Shown in pieces: positions 20,827-31,540 of a stretch of DNA of 64,000 bases; the first letter of the stretch is position 1; every line of letters starts with the position of its first letter. Both the position numbers and the translations under genes were made by a program. Below the pieces are notes generated by a model. That model ran no database searches, was not told the origin of the DNA, and was given only the letters and a program-made list of their open reading frames with translations. The DNA comes from Gnetum montanum (Eukaryota; Streptophyta; Gnetopsida; Gnetales; Gnetaceae), in assembly GCA_015680685.1 (NCBI GenBank), contig MNCI01010507.1:62356-126355 (forward strand), written 5' to 3'.

Positions 20827-22120
20827 AAGGATGATGGTCGTAATGAGTGAAGAGGTAGTGGCAAACACTGTGGTGGTGGTGGTGGTGGTCCACTTTCCTC
20901 TTCATCCTTTGAATCCAATTTTAAACATTCCTCTTCATTTGTTAGTTCTCAAAAAGCTACCATTGAAATAACTGTGATGAAGGTGATCAATGAGACAACA
21001 ATGATTGTCATGGCCATTAAGAATGTAGGGGCGTCAAAAATCAGCATTAGCATCATCAATGTAATGATGATGATGAACCTTTGTTAGCAACTAGAAGTAT
21101 GCTTAACATTGTAGAGATAGTAAAGATTCCAACTAGGCATGTGAAAGATAGCCAGGTCAAGCACTTAGACATGAATAATATCCCAAGATTTGAGGGAGGA
21201 TACAACTCTGATCTGCAGACACATCTACAAGCTTTCCACAATGCTTGTTTCTTACAAAACATTGAAAATGATTGGCAAAACTCAAGCTTTTTCCTAGGAC
21301 ACTCATCAAGGAAGTTGAAATTTGGTATTGGTCCTTGGAGCCGAAATCCATTCACTGATGGAGTACAATGTTAGAGCTATTCAATGACAAATACCAAACA
21401 TACTCCAAAGTGTCTAACATAGGAAGGAAAATCCAAGGCTAGAAACAAAGAATACATGAACCCTTGGATGTTGCCATGGGTAAATACTATTCACTCTTAC
21501 ATTCATGCCTTGACCATGGTTATTCTCAAAGGGAACAATTTTGCTACATCATAGATGGGCTTAGAGCTGAAACTAGAAGAAATCTTGGGCTTTATGCCCA
21601 AGGGAGGCTGTTTGAATTAAGAGCTCATTAGATTCAAAGGCTTATAGAGTAGGTAGCAAAAGAAGAAGATGAGTTAGGAAAAAGGGAAAATGTAGAAGAG
21701 TATAATAGGGACCCTTCCATCTAAAAAAGAGAGGTTCAATTTTGTGACGAGGAGTCACCACTTGACAAAGTGCTGAACAGGAAAACCTTGTCTATTCAAA
21801 AATCTATTTCTGACATTTCAACAAAGGTTGATAAATTATGGGACTCTTTGGATGAAAAGTTTCAAAATGCTATAAAAATTTCCAAGGCATCCAAAGAACA
21901 GAATAGTGATTCTGAATGCACGAGATGAAAAGAAGTTGAACGTGCCTACCAGAGAGGTAAGGGTAAAGCTGCTACCGTAGAGGAAGTTGTGGAAACTAAC
22001 TTTGACGATCATACTAGCTATGACATATGTTAATATGAACATCCAAAAGGGTGTTTTCATATGGTGTTACACTTACAAGAGTCTAAGATGTATGCATTAA
22101 ATCCTTGACTCGCACAGAGG
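20827..22120 (+). pseudogene. gag: Element A gag, main part after the C insertion
   Basis: Continues directly from 3821 once one AAGGA copy is removed, since E (57801-57890) shows the uninterrupted order. It contains a GGT-repeat (20871-20890), then from about 21081 a retrotransposon gag domain: D-M-N-N-I-P-R-F-E-G-G-Y, L-Q-A-F-H-N-A, L-F-N-D-K-Y-Q, G-K-Y-Y-S-L-L and I-I-D-G-L-R-A-E-T-R. After a charged stretch comes a D-K-L-W-D-S-L-D-E-K-F segment and a degraded zinc knuckle near 22018-22050, with D-I-C-stop-Y-E-H-P-K-G-C in place of C-x2-C-x3-H-x4-C. There are several stops and frame changes. Confidence 0.8.
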
Positions 22121-22825
22121 TAAGCACCTAGACGATTGCCTTATCCACAAGGCAATCCAAGGTAGTTCCACCAACAATAATAAACTTATTACCCAAGTGG
22201 AGCTCCACCACAACCATATGAATAGTACCAATAGTGGCATCAACCAAAATCATGGGGAATGCCACCACCAAGGCAGAAGTACCCTTACAAGCAACTAGAT
22301 ATATACGAGTATTGTGTTTAGTAACTTGTTTCTACAAGAAGTTATATAAGCCATGCCTCATGTCAGCATCACTATTACCCCCAGAGTACCACCAAACCCA
22401 TTGATCATCCACTTAAGGAGAGAACCCATATCCATACCATCTTTTGCATACATCTGCACACATCCCTCCATCCTCAACCTAGTTACTACTTGCTCCATCC
22501 ATGCAGGGAGAAATTCCTCCATAGTTTTAGTAACGAAATGCTACGAGGGTTGTACATTCACAACCAGCTTTCTAGCTGAGTGGTTCAGATAATCGATTTA
22601 GGAAATGATCCTTTTTCCAACCTCCAAAACCCTCACAATCTAATGCGGTTGGTCACCCTACATCTCCAACACCCTCATCCTTTACATCAAATACCTTTGA
22701 GTGCCCTTCAAACTAGACATCACCTCAAACCCACACTATGATGTTAACTCATGTTGTTTTTGTTTGGATCAAGGTTGGTAATTTTTCCACAAAAAGATCT
22801 GACCCAGGAAGTCCACTCATTTACC
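22121..22825 (+). pseudogene. Element A gag-protease linker
   Basis: Degenerate, Pro/His/Ser-rich when read in the gag-pol direction, with many stops. It is homologous by position to 34770-35480 (B) and 48600-49330 (D). No domain. Confidence 0.5.
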
Positions 22826-23190
22826 TATAGAGCATTGGACATGAGCCATGCAACACTCTTCTTGATTTTTGTTTCAGTGCCAATCTCATCTCCCATGACA
22901 TGTACAAAGCTTGGAAACTACCACCTCCCAAGCATGGCAACATTCATTTAGAATTGGCAGACTAGTTAATCACTATTCCTCTAGGATTATTAGAGGACAT
23001 TGTGACCACAATTAGTGGGTGGTCCTATCCTATTGATTTTTTGACGATTAAGATCGAAAACTGCAAAGGTGACTTCCCCATCATTATGGAAAGAGCTTGG
23101 TTAAGTAGAGTAGATGCACGTATGTACATAAGGAACCTCTTCTTGGAGATCTATAAGGAAAATAAATTTGAAAAGTTAGAGAAGAAGTGT
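22826..23190 (+). pseudogene. pro: Element A aspartic protease
   Basis: The active-site region reads L-L-D-F-C-F-S-A-N-L-I-S-H-D-M-Y, where L-L-D-S-G-A-S-V-N-L-I is expected, so Asp is kept but Ser-Gly is lost. Downstream come I-S-G-W-S-Y-P-I-D-F-L and D-F-P-I-I-M-E-R-A-W-L, matching the second half of Athila proteases (G-D-F-P-L-I-L-G-R-P-W-L). Stops lie between the blocks. Confidence 0.75.
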
Positions 23191-23379
23191 ATTCCATGCA
23201 TTACATATAGAGATAATGGGTGCAATTGCATGCAAAATATTTGGTCCATCAAAGTACATATATTAAAGTATGCAATTAGGTTGCACAAGAAACAGATATT
23301 TAAAAGTATTTGTACATAGCAACCACAAAAATAAGAGGGAACCTAGTGGCTGATAGTTGACTTAGATAGTAGCACATTA

Positions 23380-24480
23380 TGCATGGAACCAACTAAGAGC
23401 CTAATATGTGCTTATGTTGAAAGTATGGATGAACTTGAGCAAGTTCATCACTAACTATCTAATGATGAAGATGATGATACTTGTTGGGGAGAATTGGAAA
23501 TCCCTAATAACTTCAAGCAAAATCTCCTAGAATTAAAAACTCTATTGAACAACATGGAATATGAATTTTTAAACAATGGTAAACTAGTCATAATAAATGC
23601 CAAACTTGCTCCTAAATAAAAAGAAAAGTTGTTAAATGTGGTTAACAAATGGGCAATAGTCTTTGCTTGGTCATATCTTGAGCTGATAGGAATCAGTCCA
23701 AGGATATGCCAACATTGCATTTACACTTACCTAGCCATGAAGCTAACAAGGTAGCCACAAAGGTGGCTGAATCTCAAATTGAACCATATCATCAAGAAGA
23801 AAATAGAACAACTCCTAAAGTTAGGGTTCATCTATCCTATCGCTGATAGTTAGTGGGTTATCCCACTCGCAATTATGCTAAAGAAAGATGGCAAGTGGTG
23901 GGTTTGCATTGACTTCAAGTTGTTGAATATGGTAACATTTAGGGATCATTTTCCATTGCCATTTGTGGATCAAGTGTTGGACACCATCTCTGGGCATTGC
24001 TATATAGCTTCTTAAATGGTTATAATGGCTATAACCAAATCCAAATTACACTAAAAGATCAGGCTAAGAAAACATTCACTAGTCCCTAGGGAATTTTTCA
24101 TATTGTAAGATGCCATTTAGTTTGGGTAATGCCCCTACAACATTTCAATACCTGGTCCTTAGTATTTTCCAACACCATATTGGTAGTAGGGTAGAAGTCT
24201 TCATGGATGACTTATCTACCTATGGGACTACATTTGAGCAAGCCCTAGATCACCTTGAGCAGGTTCTAAAAAGATGTGTTAAAATAAACCTTAGGCTCAA
24301 TTGGTAGAAAAGCCATCTAATGGTCTACAAATGTATAGTATTGGGGCATATAATGGCTTAGGCAGGGATTGAGGTAGACCTAGAGAAGATAATGGTCATC
24401 TAAGGAATAACACGTCAACTAGAGACAACTAAAGATGTTTGATCATTCCTTGGACATATTGGCTACTACTAGCGATTCAT
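23380..24480 (+). pseudogene. rt: Element A reverse transcriptase
   Basis: The N-terminal connector has F-A-W-S-Y-L-E-L-I-G-I-S-P-R-I-C, as in Athila RT. Then come K-K-D-G-K-W-W-V-C-I-D-F-K-L-L-N, a degraded palm block, M-P-F-S-L-G-N-A-P-T-T-F-Q, and V-E-V-F-M-D-D-L with the catalytic F-M-D-D at 24200-24211. N-stop-K-S-H and G-I-E-V-D-L-E-K-I follow. The F-M-D-D box survives, but in-frame TAG codons at former Gln and Trp codons make it a pseudogene. Confidence 0.88.
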
Positions 24481-24619
24481 AGAGAATTTCTCTAAGATCA
24501 CAAAGTCATTGGTCAAGCTGATGAAGAAGGATGCTTTGTTCATTTGGACTAAGGAGTGAAAATATGCATTCCAATAGTTGAAGGAAAAACTTATAGAAAT
24601 TCCAATTCTATAGGCACCA

Positions 24620-25010
24620 GACTGGTTTAGACCATTTTACATAATGACATATGCATCTAATTATGCTTTGAGAGTAGTGCTTACATAGTTGGATGATAAA
24701 AAATGTCCATATTACATTCACTATGCTAGCTGAAGCATTGTGGAAGCATAGTTAAACTACATCACACCTGAAAAAGAACTAATGAAAATGGTGTATGCCC
24801 TTAAAAATTTTAGGTACTATGTGCTTAGCTATAAAGTTTTTGTTCACACAAACCATAGTGCCATCTACTTCCTAATGAACAAGTCTATGGTGATCCCTCA
24901 TATCATACGGTGGCTCATGATCTTTTAGGAATTCAATCTCATGATGGTAGATCAAAAAGGAACTGAGAATGTGATCATTGACCACCTCTCTTAATTAAGA
25001 TGGGATAATA
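24620..25010 (+). pseudogene. Element A RNase H
   Basis: Y-A-S-N-Y-A-L-R-V-V-L-T replaces the D-A-S start, so the first catalytic Asp is Tyr. K-C-P-Y-Y-I-H-Y-A-S, E-K-E-L-M-K-M-V and Y-Y-V-L-S-Y-K-V-F-V-H-T-N-H follow (T-D-H changed to T-N-H), then I-I-R-W-L-M and D-H-L-S. Two of the catalytic acids are gone in addition to the stops. Confidence 0.82.
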
Positions 25011-25189
25011 AAGAGGAGAAGAGCCCACTTTCTAATTAGTTTCCAAATGAACTTCTCTTTATAGGAGCAATAAATAACCAAGTGTCCATAGAAATAAAAT
25101 GGTACGATGAAATCCTCACTTACCTTCTTACTTAGAAGATGTCACAAGATCTTAACTTTAAAAAGAAGTAATAATTTCTTCATTGGGTT

Positions 25190-26340
25190 AATACTTCATG
25201 AAAATCAATGGACACCTCTACAAGGTATGCACTGATGGCCTGATTTGTTGGTGTGTCCCTGATGAAGATCAATTGTGCATTCTCTAGGAGGCTCATGAAA
25301 GGCCTTGCGAAGGCCACTATGTAGGGAGATGCATGGCCATAAAAATATTGATATGAGGACACAATTAGCCTACAATATTCAAGGATGTCCACTAGTTTGT
25401 CTGATCTTGTGAATGTTGTCAAAGAGATGATGGGATGACTGCTCAAATGGAAGGTCCTCAATAGTGGATTCAACCAATGGAGCCCTTTGACATATGGGGC
25501 ATTGACTTCATGGGTTCCATCACACCCATGTTCAATAGAAAGGCATATATCATTGTAGTAGTTGACTACTACATAAAATGAGTAGAAGCAGTAACCATCA
25601 CCAATTATAAATCCTCCACGATTACTAGATTTGTACAACATGTTGTAAATAGGTTTGGTGTTCCACATGTACTGATTTTTGACAATGGAACTCATTTTAC
25701 AGGTGCCACTTTTAGAAAGATAATGCAACGCTTAGGGGTTAAACATAAATTAATGACATCTTATCATCTCCAAGCCAATGGTCAAGTAGAGGTAACTAAC
25801 TAGAAGAGCACAAAGATTCTAACAAGGACCATAAGCAAATATAGGAGAGATTGAAGCATAAAACTGAATGATGCCCTATGGGCCTACTACTTAATATGGA
25901 AACTTCCTATTGGCTACTCTCCTTATGAGTTAGTGTACAAAAAACTTCCAACACTTCCAGTCCAATCCAAGCTCTATACACTCTCAACAACCTATGATCT
26001 AAATCTTGACCTAAGTGTAGCATAAAAATAAAGATTGATCAACCTCAATATGCTAGATGAAAATCGATTGGTGGCCCTATCTTTGAATGAGGTACACAAG
26101 GCATTCAACAAGTAATGACATGACCAAAAAATATGGAAAGTGAAATTCCAACTAGGAGATAAGGTTCTTTATTGGAATCCCACACATATACTTCATAAAA
26201 AAAATTCCAAACATTATATAATTGCTAAAACCTTTTCTTCTAGGGCCATGACCATATACAAACCTGAAAGCCCAAATAAAAAGCAGTTGATCAACATCCA
26301 ACAAGTGAAGATTTTCCTAGAACCAAGACAAGCTAGTGCA
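25190..26340 (+). pseudogene. int: Element A integrase
   Basis: The zinc-binding part reads A-H-E-R-P-C-E-G-H-Y-V-G-R-C, then S-C-E-C-C-Q. All three core acids are visible: G-I-D-F-M-G near 25500, F-D-N-G-T-H-F near 25680, and N-G-Q-V-E-V-T-N near 25790. C-terminal F-Q-L-G-D-K-V-L-Y-W-N-P follows at 26143. Stops and frame shifts separate them. The core is the best conserved of the Athila-like copies. Confidence 0.88.
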
Positions 26341-27914
26341 ACAACTACCTCAACAAATGAACAACCATGTTCAATTATTTAAATCTCCTCCTTCTAACTC
26401 AGTCATGGGGGAGATGGCCATCTATGTTAATAATCCATATGGCTCCTTAGTTTTTCTATTTTTTATTTTCCATGTTTTTGACTTTGCAATTTATTTGTTT
26501 TACAACTTATTAATTTTTTACATTTTTCCATTTTACACCATTGTTAATATATTTGAATCTTTATTGAATATTTCACACTTTCTTCTATACTTTGTTTTAT
26601 TTTGTTTAAGTGTGGTTTTTGAATTTTTGCTAATAAAAGTGCTTTATTGTCAATAGGACATAATGGTGCTATAGCTGCTACTGATGGTGGTTTGTACTTA
26701 ATGTTTGGTTTTTTGAATTTTTGTACCAATGGCTGAGTCATGGTTTCTTTTTCATGGAATAGGTAGTGAGTCCATGACATATGCTCATTCACAAACTCTA
26801 TGGTTTTCCTCATTCTAGAAGTTTGAGATCCCTTTCATTAAAGAAACTGTTAATAAATGTTTAACCTTGGTAGTTTCCAGAATTAGGAATGATTCAAAGG
26901 TTTGAATAGGGTGTGACTTCAAGGAGACTTAATACTCTTTGTACTTTTCTACTTTCTTGAGTGTTTTTCACAGACTTCTAACCATTCTAGCCCAACCACT
27001 AAATAGGAAGTTAAATAAAGTCTTTGCTTGGTATGGTTTCTATCCAAAAAGAAAAAAAATAAAAAACAAAATAAGACACAAAAAAAAATGATGGGAATTC
27101 AAAGCACACCCCTTAGACAAATAAATGACTATAAGCACTAATTATGGAACTAGAAAGACATGTACCCATGCCTGAAGGTCCCCTCTAACTAAGGTTCTCT
27201 CTCACTTCCTACTTCTCTTTTCTTCTTTTTATGGAATGGTAGTTATTTTATGGAAGCACTCTAGTATCTTGAGGGGGTGGATCGATCTCGGAGTGGCAAT
27301 GCGAAGTCACTAAATGAGGTTGGTTTTGGTCTGGACTAAGAATGGATCTTCTTCGGTCATCTTAAACATGAACTCCACAAGGGGCTTCTTATAACCTTAG
27401 TTTGGAATTCCATTTCACCTTCTCCATCATCCATTTATACTGTCCATAACTCACCTCACTGCCAGTGTCCATGTTCTTGATTTCATGTCTTGGTTTGATG
27501 TATTTGAATTCTTAGGTAGAATCTTTTGTGTTTTGATCCTTAACTTCCATTGACCATTAGTCACCTATGGGGCTTACAAACTCCTTAGGTTGAGGTTTTC
27601 CAAGTGCAAAAAGGACATGTGCTTGCTATGGGAAGGATCCACTTGCATATCTGTTGGTTGGGTTTGTTAAGCACCTTATCCCTAAGCATTCTCGCAATCA
27701 GAATCTTTTGTACACCCATCTTTCACATTAGACCATGTGCTCCTTTATACATTTTGTTCATTAGATATGTTTTTCATCATATTTTTCAATTTTTGAGCTT
27801 TCAAAGATCCTCTTCAATGATTTTATCATATTCTTGGCTTTCCTAGAATTCAATAGACCCTAATTTCATTGAAAAATTCCTTATATTTCTGGAGATATTC
27901 AACTTTGAAAATTT
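26341..27914 (+). other. Spacer of element A between integrase and third-ORF promoter
   Basis: Noncoding and T-rich. Matching spacers lie in B (38991-40500), D (52850-54485) and, without any pol before it, F (60890-62285). It contains a polypurine-like ATGGGGGAGATGG (26405-26417), an A-rich run (27050-27090), and a block at 27604-27650 (ACATGTGCTTGCTATGGGAAGG) almost identical in B and D and recognisable in F. Some short open frames are chance. Confidence 0.65.
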
Positions 27915-28005
27915 TGGCTGATGGGCCTTGTAAATAGGGCACCATCGATGGAGTAGACTTGTATATGGGGCCCTGTTGACACAGAGAAAAAATAGCATAA
28001 ATAGG
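27915..28005 (+). promoter_or_regulatory. Internal promoter module of element A
   Basis: GATGGGCC, ACCATCGATGG and GGGGCCCTGTTGAC repeats like those of the U3 region lead into GCATAAATAGG (27995-28005), equivalent to TATAAATA in B, D and F. The arrangement copies that of the LTR (palindromic units, then TATA). It lies 450 bp before the third ORF. Confidence 0.65.
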
Positions 28006-28454
28006 CATGACCCCACTTAGAAAATTTTTACATTTTCTCACAAATGCTAAAGGAGTTTTTCAATTTTTTAGAGCCCAGATCCTTCCAGAGACTATAACTC
28101 ATAAACCGTTTATCCAAATCACTTCATTCTTTGACTTTGCAGCTATTGAAGGTAAGCTCTTCGTCATGGGGGCCATAAATGTACCATTTTTATAGAAAAT
28201 TTTTCATGATTTTTTATAACTCCCACAAAGTTTTAACTAAAAAATCAACTATTAAACACAATATTACAAGAGTTAAACCTTTCCAAGAAGCTCCGGTGAC
28301 AATTATAATAAATAACTAATAGAATAATAATAAATTAATCAATCTGCCATGGTTCAACCTTAGCCAAAGTGTAACTACTTAATGAGAAAAGGTATTCAAA
28401 AACTTTAAAGTCACACATTACATCTACTAATTCATGGATGTGTTGTGACCATAA
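28006..28454 (+). promoter_or_regulatory. 5' leader and putative intron of the third ORF, element A
   Basis: The putative leader ends at AAG|GTAAGC (donor at 28152). The third-ORF ATG is at 28455, 303 bp later, exactly as in B. The base pair before the ATG is AA here but AG in B and F, consistent with a decayed acceptor. Confidence 0.55.
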
Positions 28455-31300
28455 ATGGCACCAAAAGAAAAAGAACACACAAGAAGCAAGACCATCCCAA
28501 ATAAATGAAAAATGGACTAGAATGGAAAGAGGCCAAGAATAGCCTCAACAAGAAGAACCACTTGCAACCCATGCCACAAGTCCTCTTAGGGAGGAGGTAA
28601 AAGTGGAATCTATTAGATAAATTCTAGAACTAGAAGTAGTAGCAACAGAACACTTCCATTGGGATGATGCACCTGCACAATCAGAAAACCTTGAGGTGAC
28701 CTTAACAAAGGCTTGCCTAAATCAAATCAAATTGATGGAGGTCTAAAAATTGGTGCTCTAGGAGTTAAACTTTGGTCCATTCCTGGAGCATGCACCAAGA
28801 GAAGTGTAGGATTAGCTGGCCAATCATCACTTCTGCTGAGGAGTGGTACACGTGAGAAACATTTTTGTCCTGGAACAATAGGTAGCCTAGAGCAATAGTA
28901 AAGATCAAGGACATCTTAGTGTCCTACTTGACGAAGGCCATTGCTATAGTACTTGGGTTTCTAGAAATAGGGGCAAATCTTACTGAGATCCCAATGCAGG
29001 TAGATTCGAGCATCAAAAAAGAATGAATATGATAGTATTATGGTTTCAACCGTAAGGAGTTTGGCGCACTCGCACCGGCAAAGAGGATCCATTATAAGAT
29101 TTTTGCATTCCACCTCAATCCCATAGTGAGGCCAAGTAAAATCATTGCCTTCTGTACCTCAGTATGTGTTGCTTTGAGTGGGAGGTTCCTAATCAACCTT
29201 CCATAGTTGATCTATCTAGAGATGGAGAAGCACTTTAAAGAGAATGAATGTGGAAGGAAGGCACTCCCCTTTCCATGCCTCATTAGGAACCTTTGTTGAA
29301 GGGAAGGGATTGTATGTGATACTAATGATGATGTTAGAATTGTTTTGACTGGCATGTGAGCGAAATGATGAAGGATAAAACACCTACAACTATAATTCAA
29401 GAAGAGAAGTAGCGACCACCACCACCACCTACCACTCAAAAAATAGTGCAAAACATCATTGCAATCACCCAATTGTTGCACAAATATAGATAATGCTCTT
29501 AAGTGAACAAGGGTAAAGAGCAGGCACAAGTGGTGGGGACCCACCTATATATAGACAAGCCATGAGTCACTTTAATGAGGTGGCTTGAACAATTAGTCTA
29601 ATGGATGAGGGTGGATCCATTTTCTCAGCCCAAAGAATGCAACTACCTATGAGGTTGAATTTGAGCACTAGAGAGGTAACAGTATCTCTCATAGAACAAC
29701 AACCACTCCTAGAAATTTCTAGAAATGCTATGACCTTCTTGGAGCACTTGGAGGAGGGTGAAGGGACAACTTTTTTGGTGATGTAGCACTAGGGGCAAGA
29801 GACAATAATAGAAGTGGTTGCTAACAAGATTGTTAAAATGCTCAATGCACTTGTGGCATTTGCACCAGACATCACTGCACTCAAAGATGTGCAGATATCC
29901 ATAGGAACTATAAGTGGCAGGATAAGCGTAGTGTAGCATGAAAAGTTGTTAGATTAACTGATGGGAATTGGGCAACCACTTCCAGATGTCATTGACCTTT
30001 CAGATAATATCACTGCAACCTAGTTGGAGTTGCTAGAGGTAAGAGGCAAGATCATTATATTGGAGGGGCAACTTGAAACAACCAGAGAGTAGAATGAATG
30101 CTTGTTGAAGAGGTTGCTAAATAAAGAGCCTAGATTACTGACCCCACATTTCTCAACTTGATACTCACAAGAGATGAAGCTATGCAATAGCTTCAGCTTA
30201 AGCTCAAAGGGGTTGAGAATGTAATGGAGATGACAATGTTCTATAGTTCCTTGGTAGAAGTCACATAACACAAGATTCAAAAGGTGTTAGATTATACTTG
30301 CTAAGAGAACGTCCAACTAACAGTAGAGAACCATCGCCTGCGAAATGTTGATGTGCATAAGTAGTAGTTAATAGATTTCATCCATCAACAACGAGAGCAA
30401 TTGGCTAGAGCAAACATAGAGCTAAGGAGATTGGTAGTAGAGAACAGGAATCTCTCCATGGAGGAGGTGTGTGCCCTTTTCCAAAATATTGCAATTTAGG
30501 TAGCCACCTAGAAATCTGAAGCTCTCAAATTTGGGAAAGTTAAAGATCATTATAGAGAGTAGGTTAGCCTACAAAAGGAAATAAATAAAAAACATATTCA
30601 ATTGGCAAAGAAAAAGGTAAATGATGCCCTCTAGCAACTCAAGGAAGGGAAGTTTGGCAACCCATCATTGATGGTATAGATACCTACAACAAAGTAGAAA
30701 TTTGCACAAAGGAGTTGTAGATCAAGAAGATGATGAAGTATATAGAGCTTTCCAATCTCCGTTATGCAAATTTGGCCATGTTGACTACTGAATAGCTGCG
30801 ATTTGAGTTGGAGAAGTAAGTGGCCAGCTTGTACTTACTGTATGAGGCTGAGTTCAAGCACCATAAGAACACCAAAAACACACTTTCTGTGGCTAATCCT
30901 AAACTCGATGTTCTCAAGGCAAGTTTCATAAATTAAAGATCAACTATTGATAACCTAGGTAGAAGGATGAATGACTATTAGGAGCTAAAAAATGCATTAG
31001 GGAATTCGACATCAAACGTAAATAGTTTGTTGCCTAGTTTATCAATGTAAAGGAGATGTTCCTGATCATGCCCTGTTAGTGGGATGTCCCATTCTAGCCA
31101 ACATTGGTGAAGCCACGTGGACCATAAATGATCCCTAGAGTAAGGAGGAGAAGATGAAGGCATTTCTTGATACATTTTGCCTTCCACTAGAGGTTACAAT
31201 TGCAGCAAGACAACCACATTTACTTCAACCACCGCATGGGCCCGAAGAAGATGAAGGTCCTTTAGAGCCTTAGAAGCCACCACTTCCTTAAACTATCTAA
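28455..31300 (+). pseudogene. Element A third ORF ('envelope' position)
   Basis: Starts M-A-P-K, like F. Near 29180-29300 it has F-L-I-N-L-P, L-I-Y-L-E-M-E-K-H-F and P-F-P-C-L-I-R-N-L-C, resembling the plant-specific 'putative plant transposon protein' domain. The rest is long, polar and probably coiled-coil (L-E-V-R-G-K-I-I-I-L-E-G-Q-L-E-T near 30030-30080). A conserved C-terminus around 31080-31200 has W-D-V-P-F and P-R-V-R-R-R, matching D-P-R-S-K-E-E-K-M-K-A in B. No signal peptide or membrane span is evident, so an envelope role is not supported. It is heavily interrupted by stops. Confidence 0.65.
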
Positions 31301-31531
31301 TCTTCACCACTGTCTTCATATCATCAAAGAATGTGTTGTTAAATTTTTGTAGAGTCATGTAATGGTGTTCAATTTTGTGTCATGGACACCATAAGTTTTA
31401 TAATTTGTAGAGCTATATAGTTGGACACTCAGTTTTGTCAAGTTAGTTTGTTTTGTTTTATTAAGAGTCAACAAATAATCCCATATATTCCAATTTTATA
31501 AAAGAACTCAAGTGCGAGATTTCATTCAGTC

Positions 31532-31540
31532 ATGGGGGTA
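31532..31540 (+). promoter_or_regulatory. 3' polypurine tract of element A
   Basis: ATGGGGGTA directly before the 3' LTR start TGATGAAG. Position and purine content fit the plus-strand primer. The context TCAGTCATGGGGG is also found after integrase (26401). Confidence 0.7.

Noticed and set aside
25180-25728. 182-residue minus-strand open frame over element A integrase
   Set aside because: The plus strand here holds integrase zinc-binding and catalytic motifs; the minus frame has no recognisable content and reflects TAG-rich decay on the plus strand.
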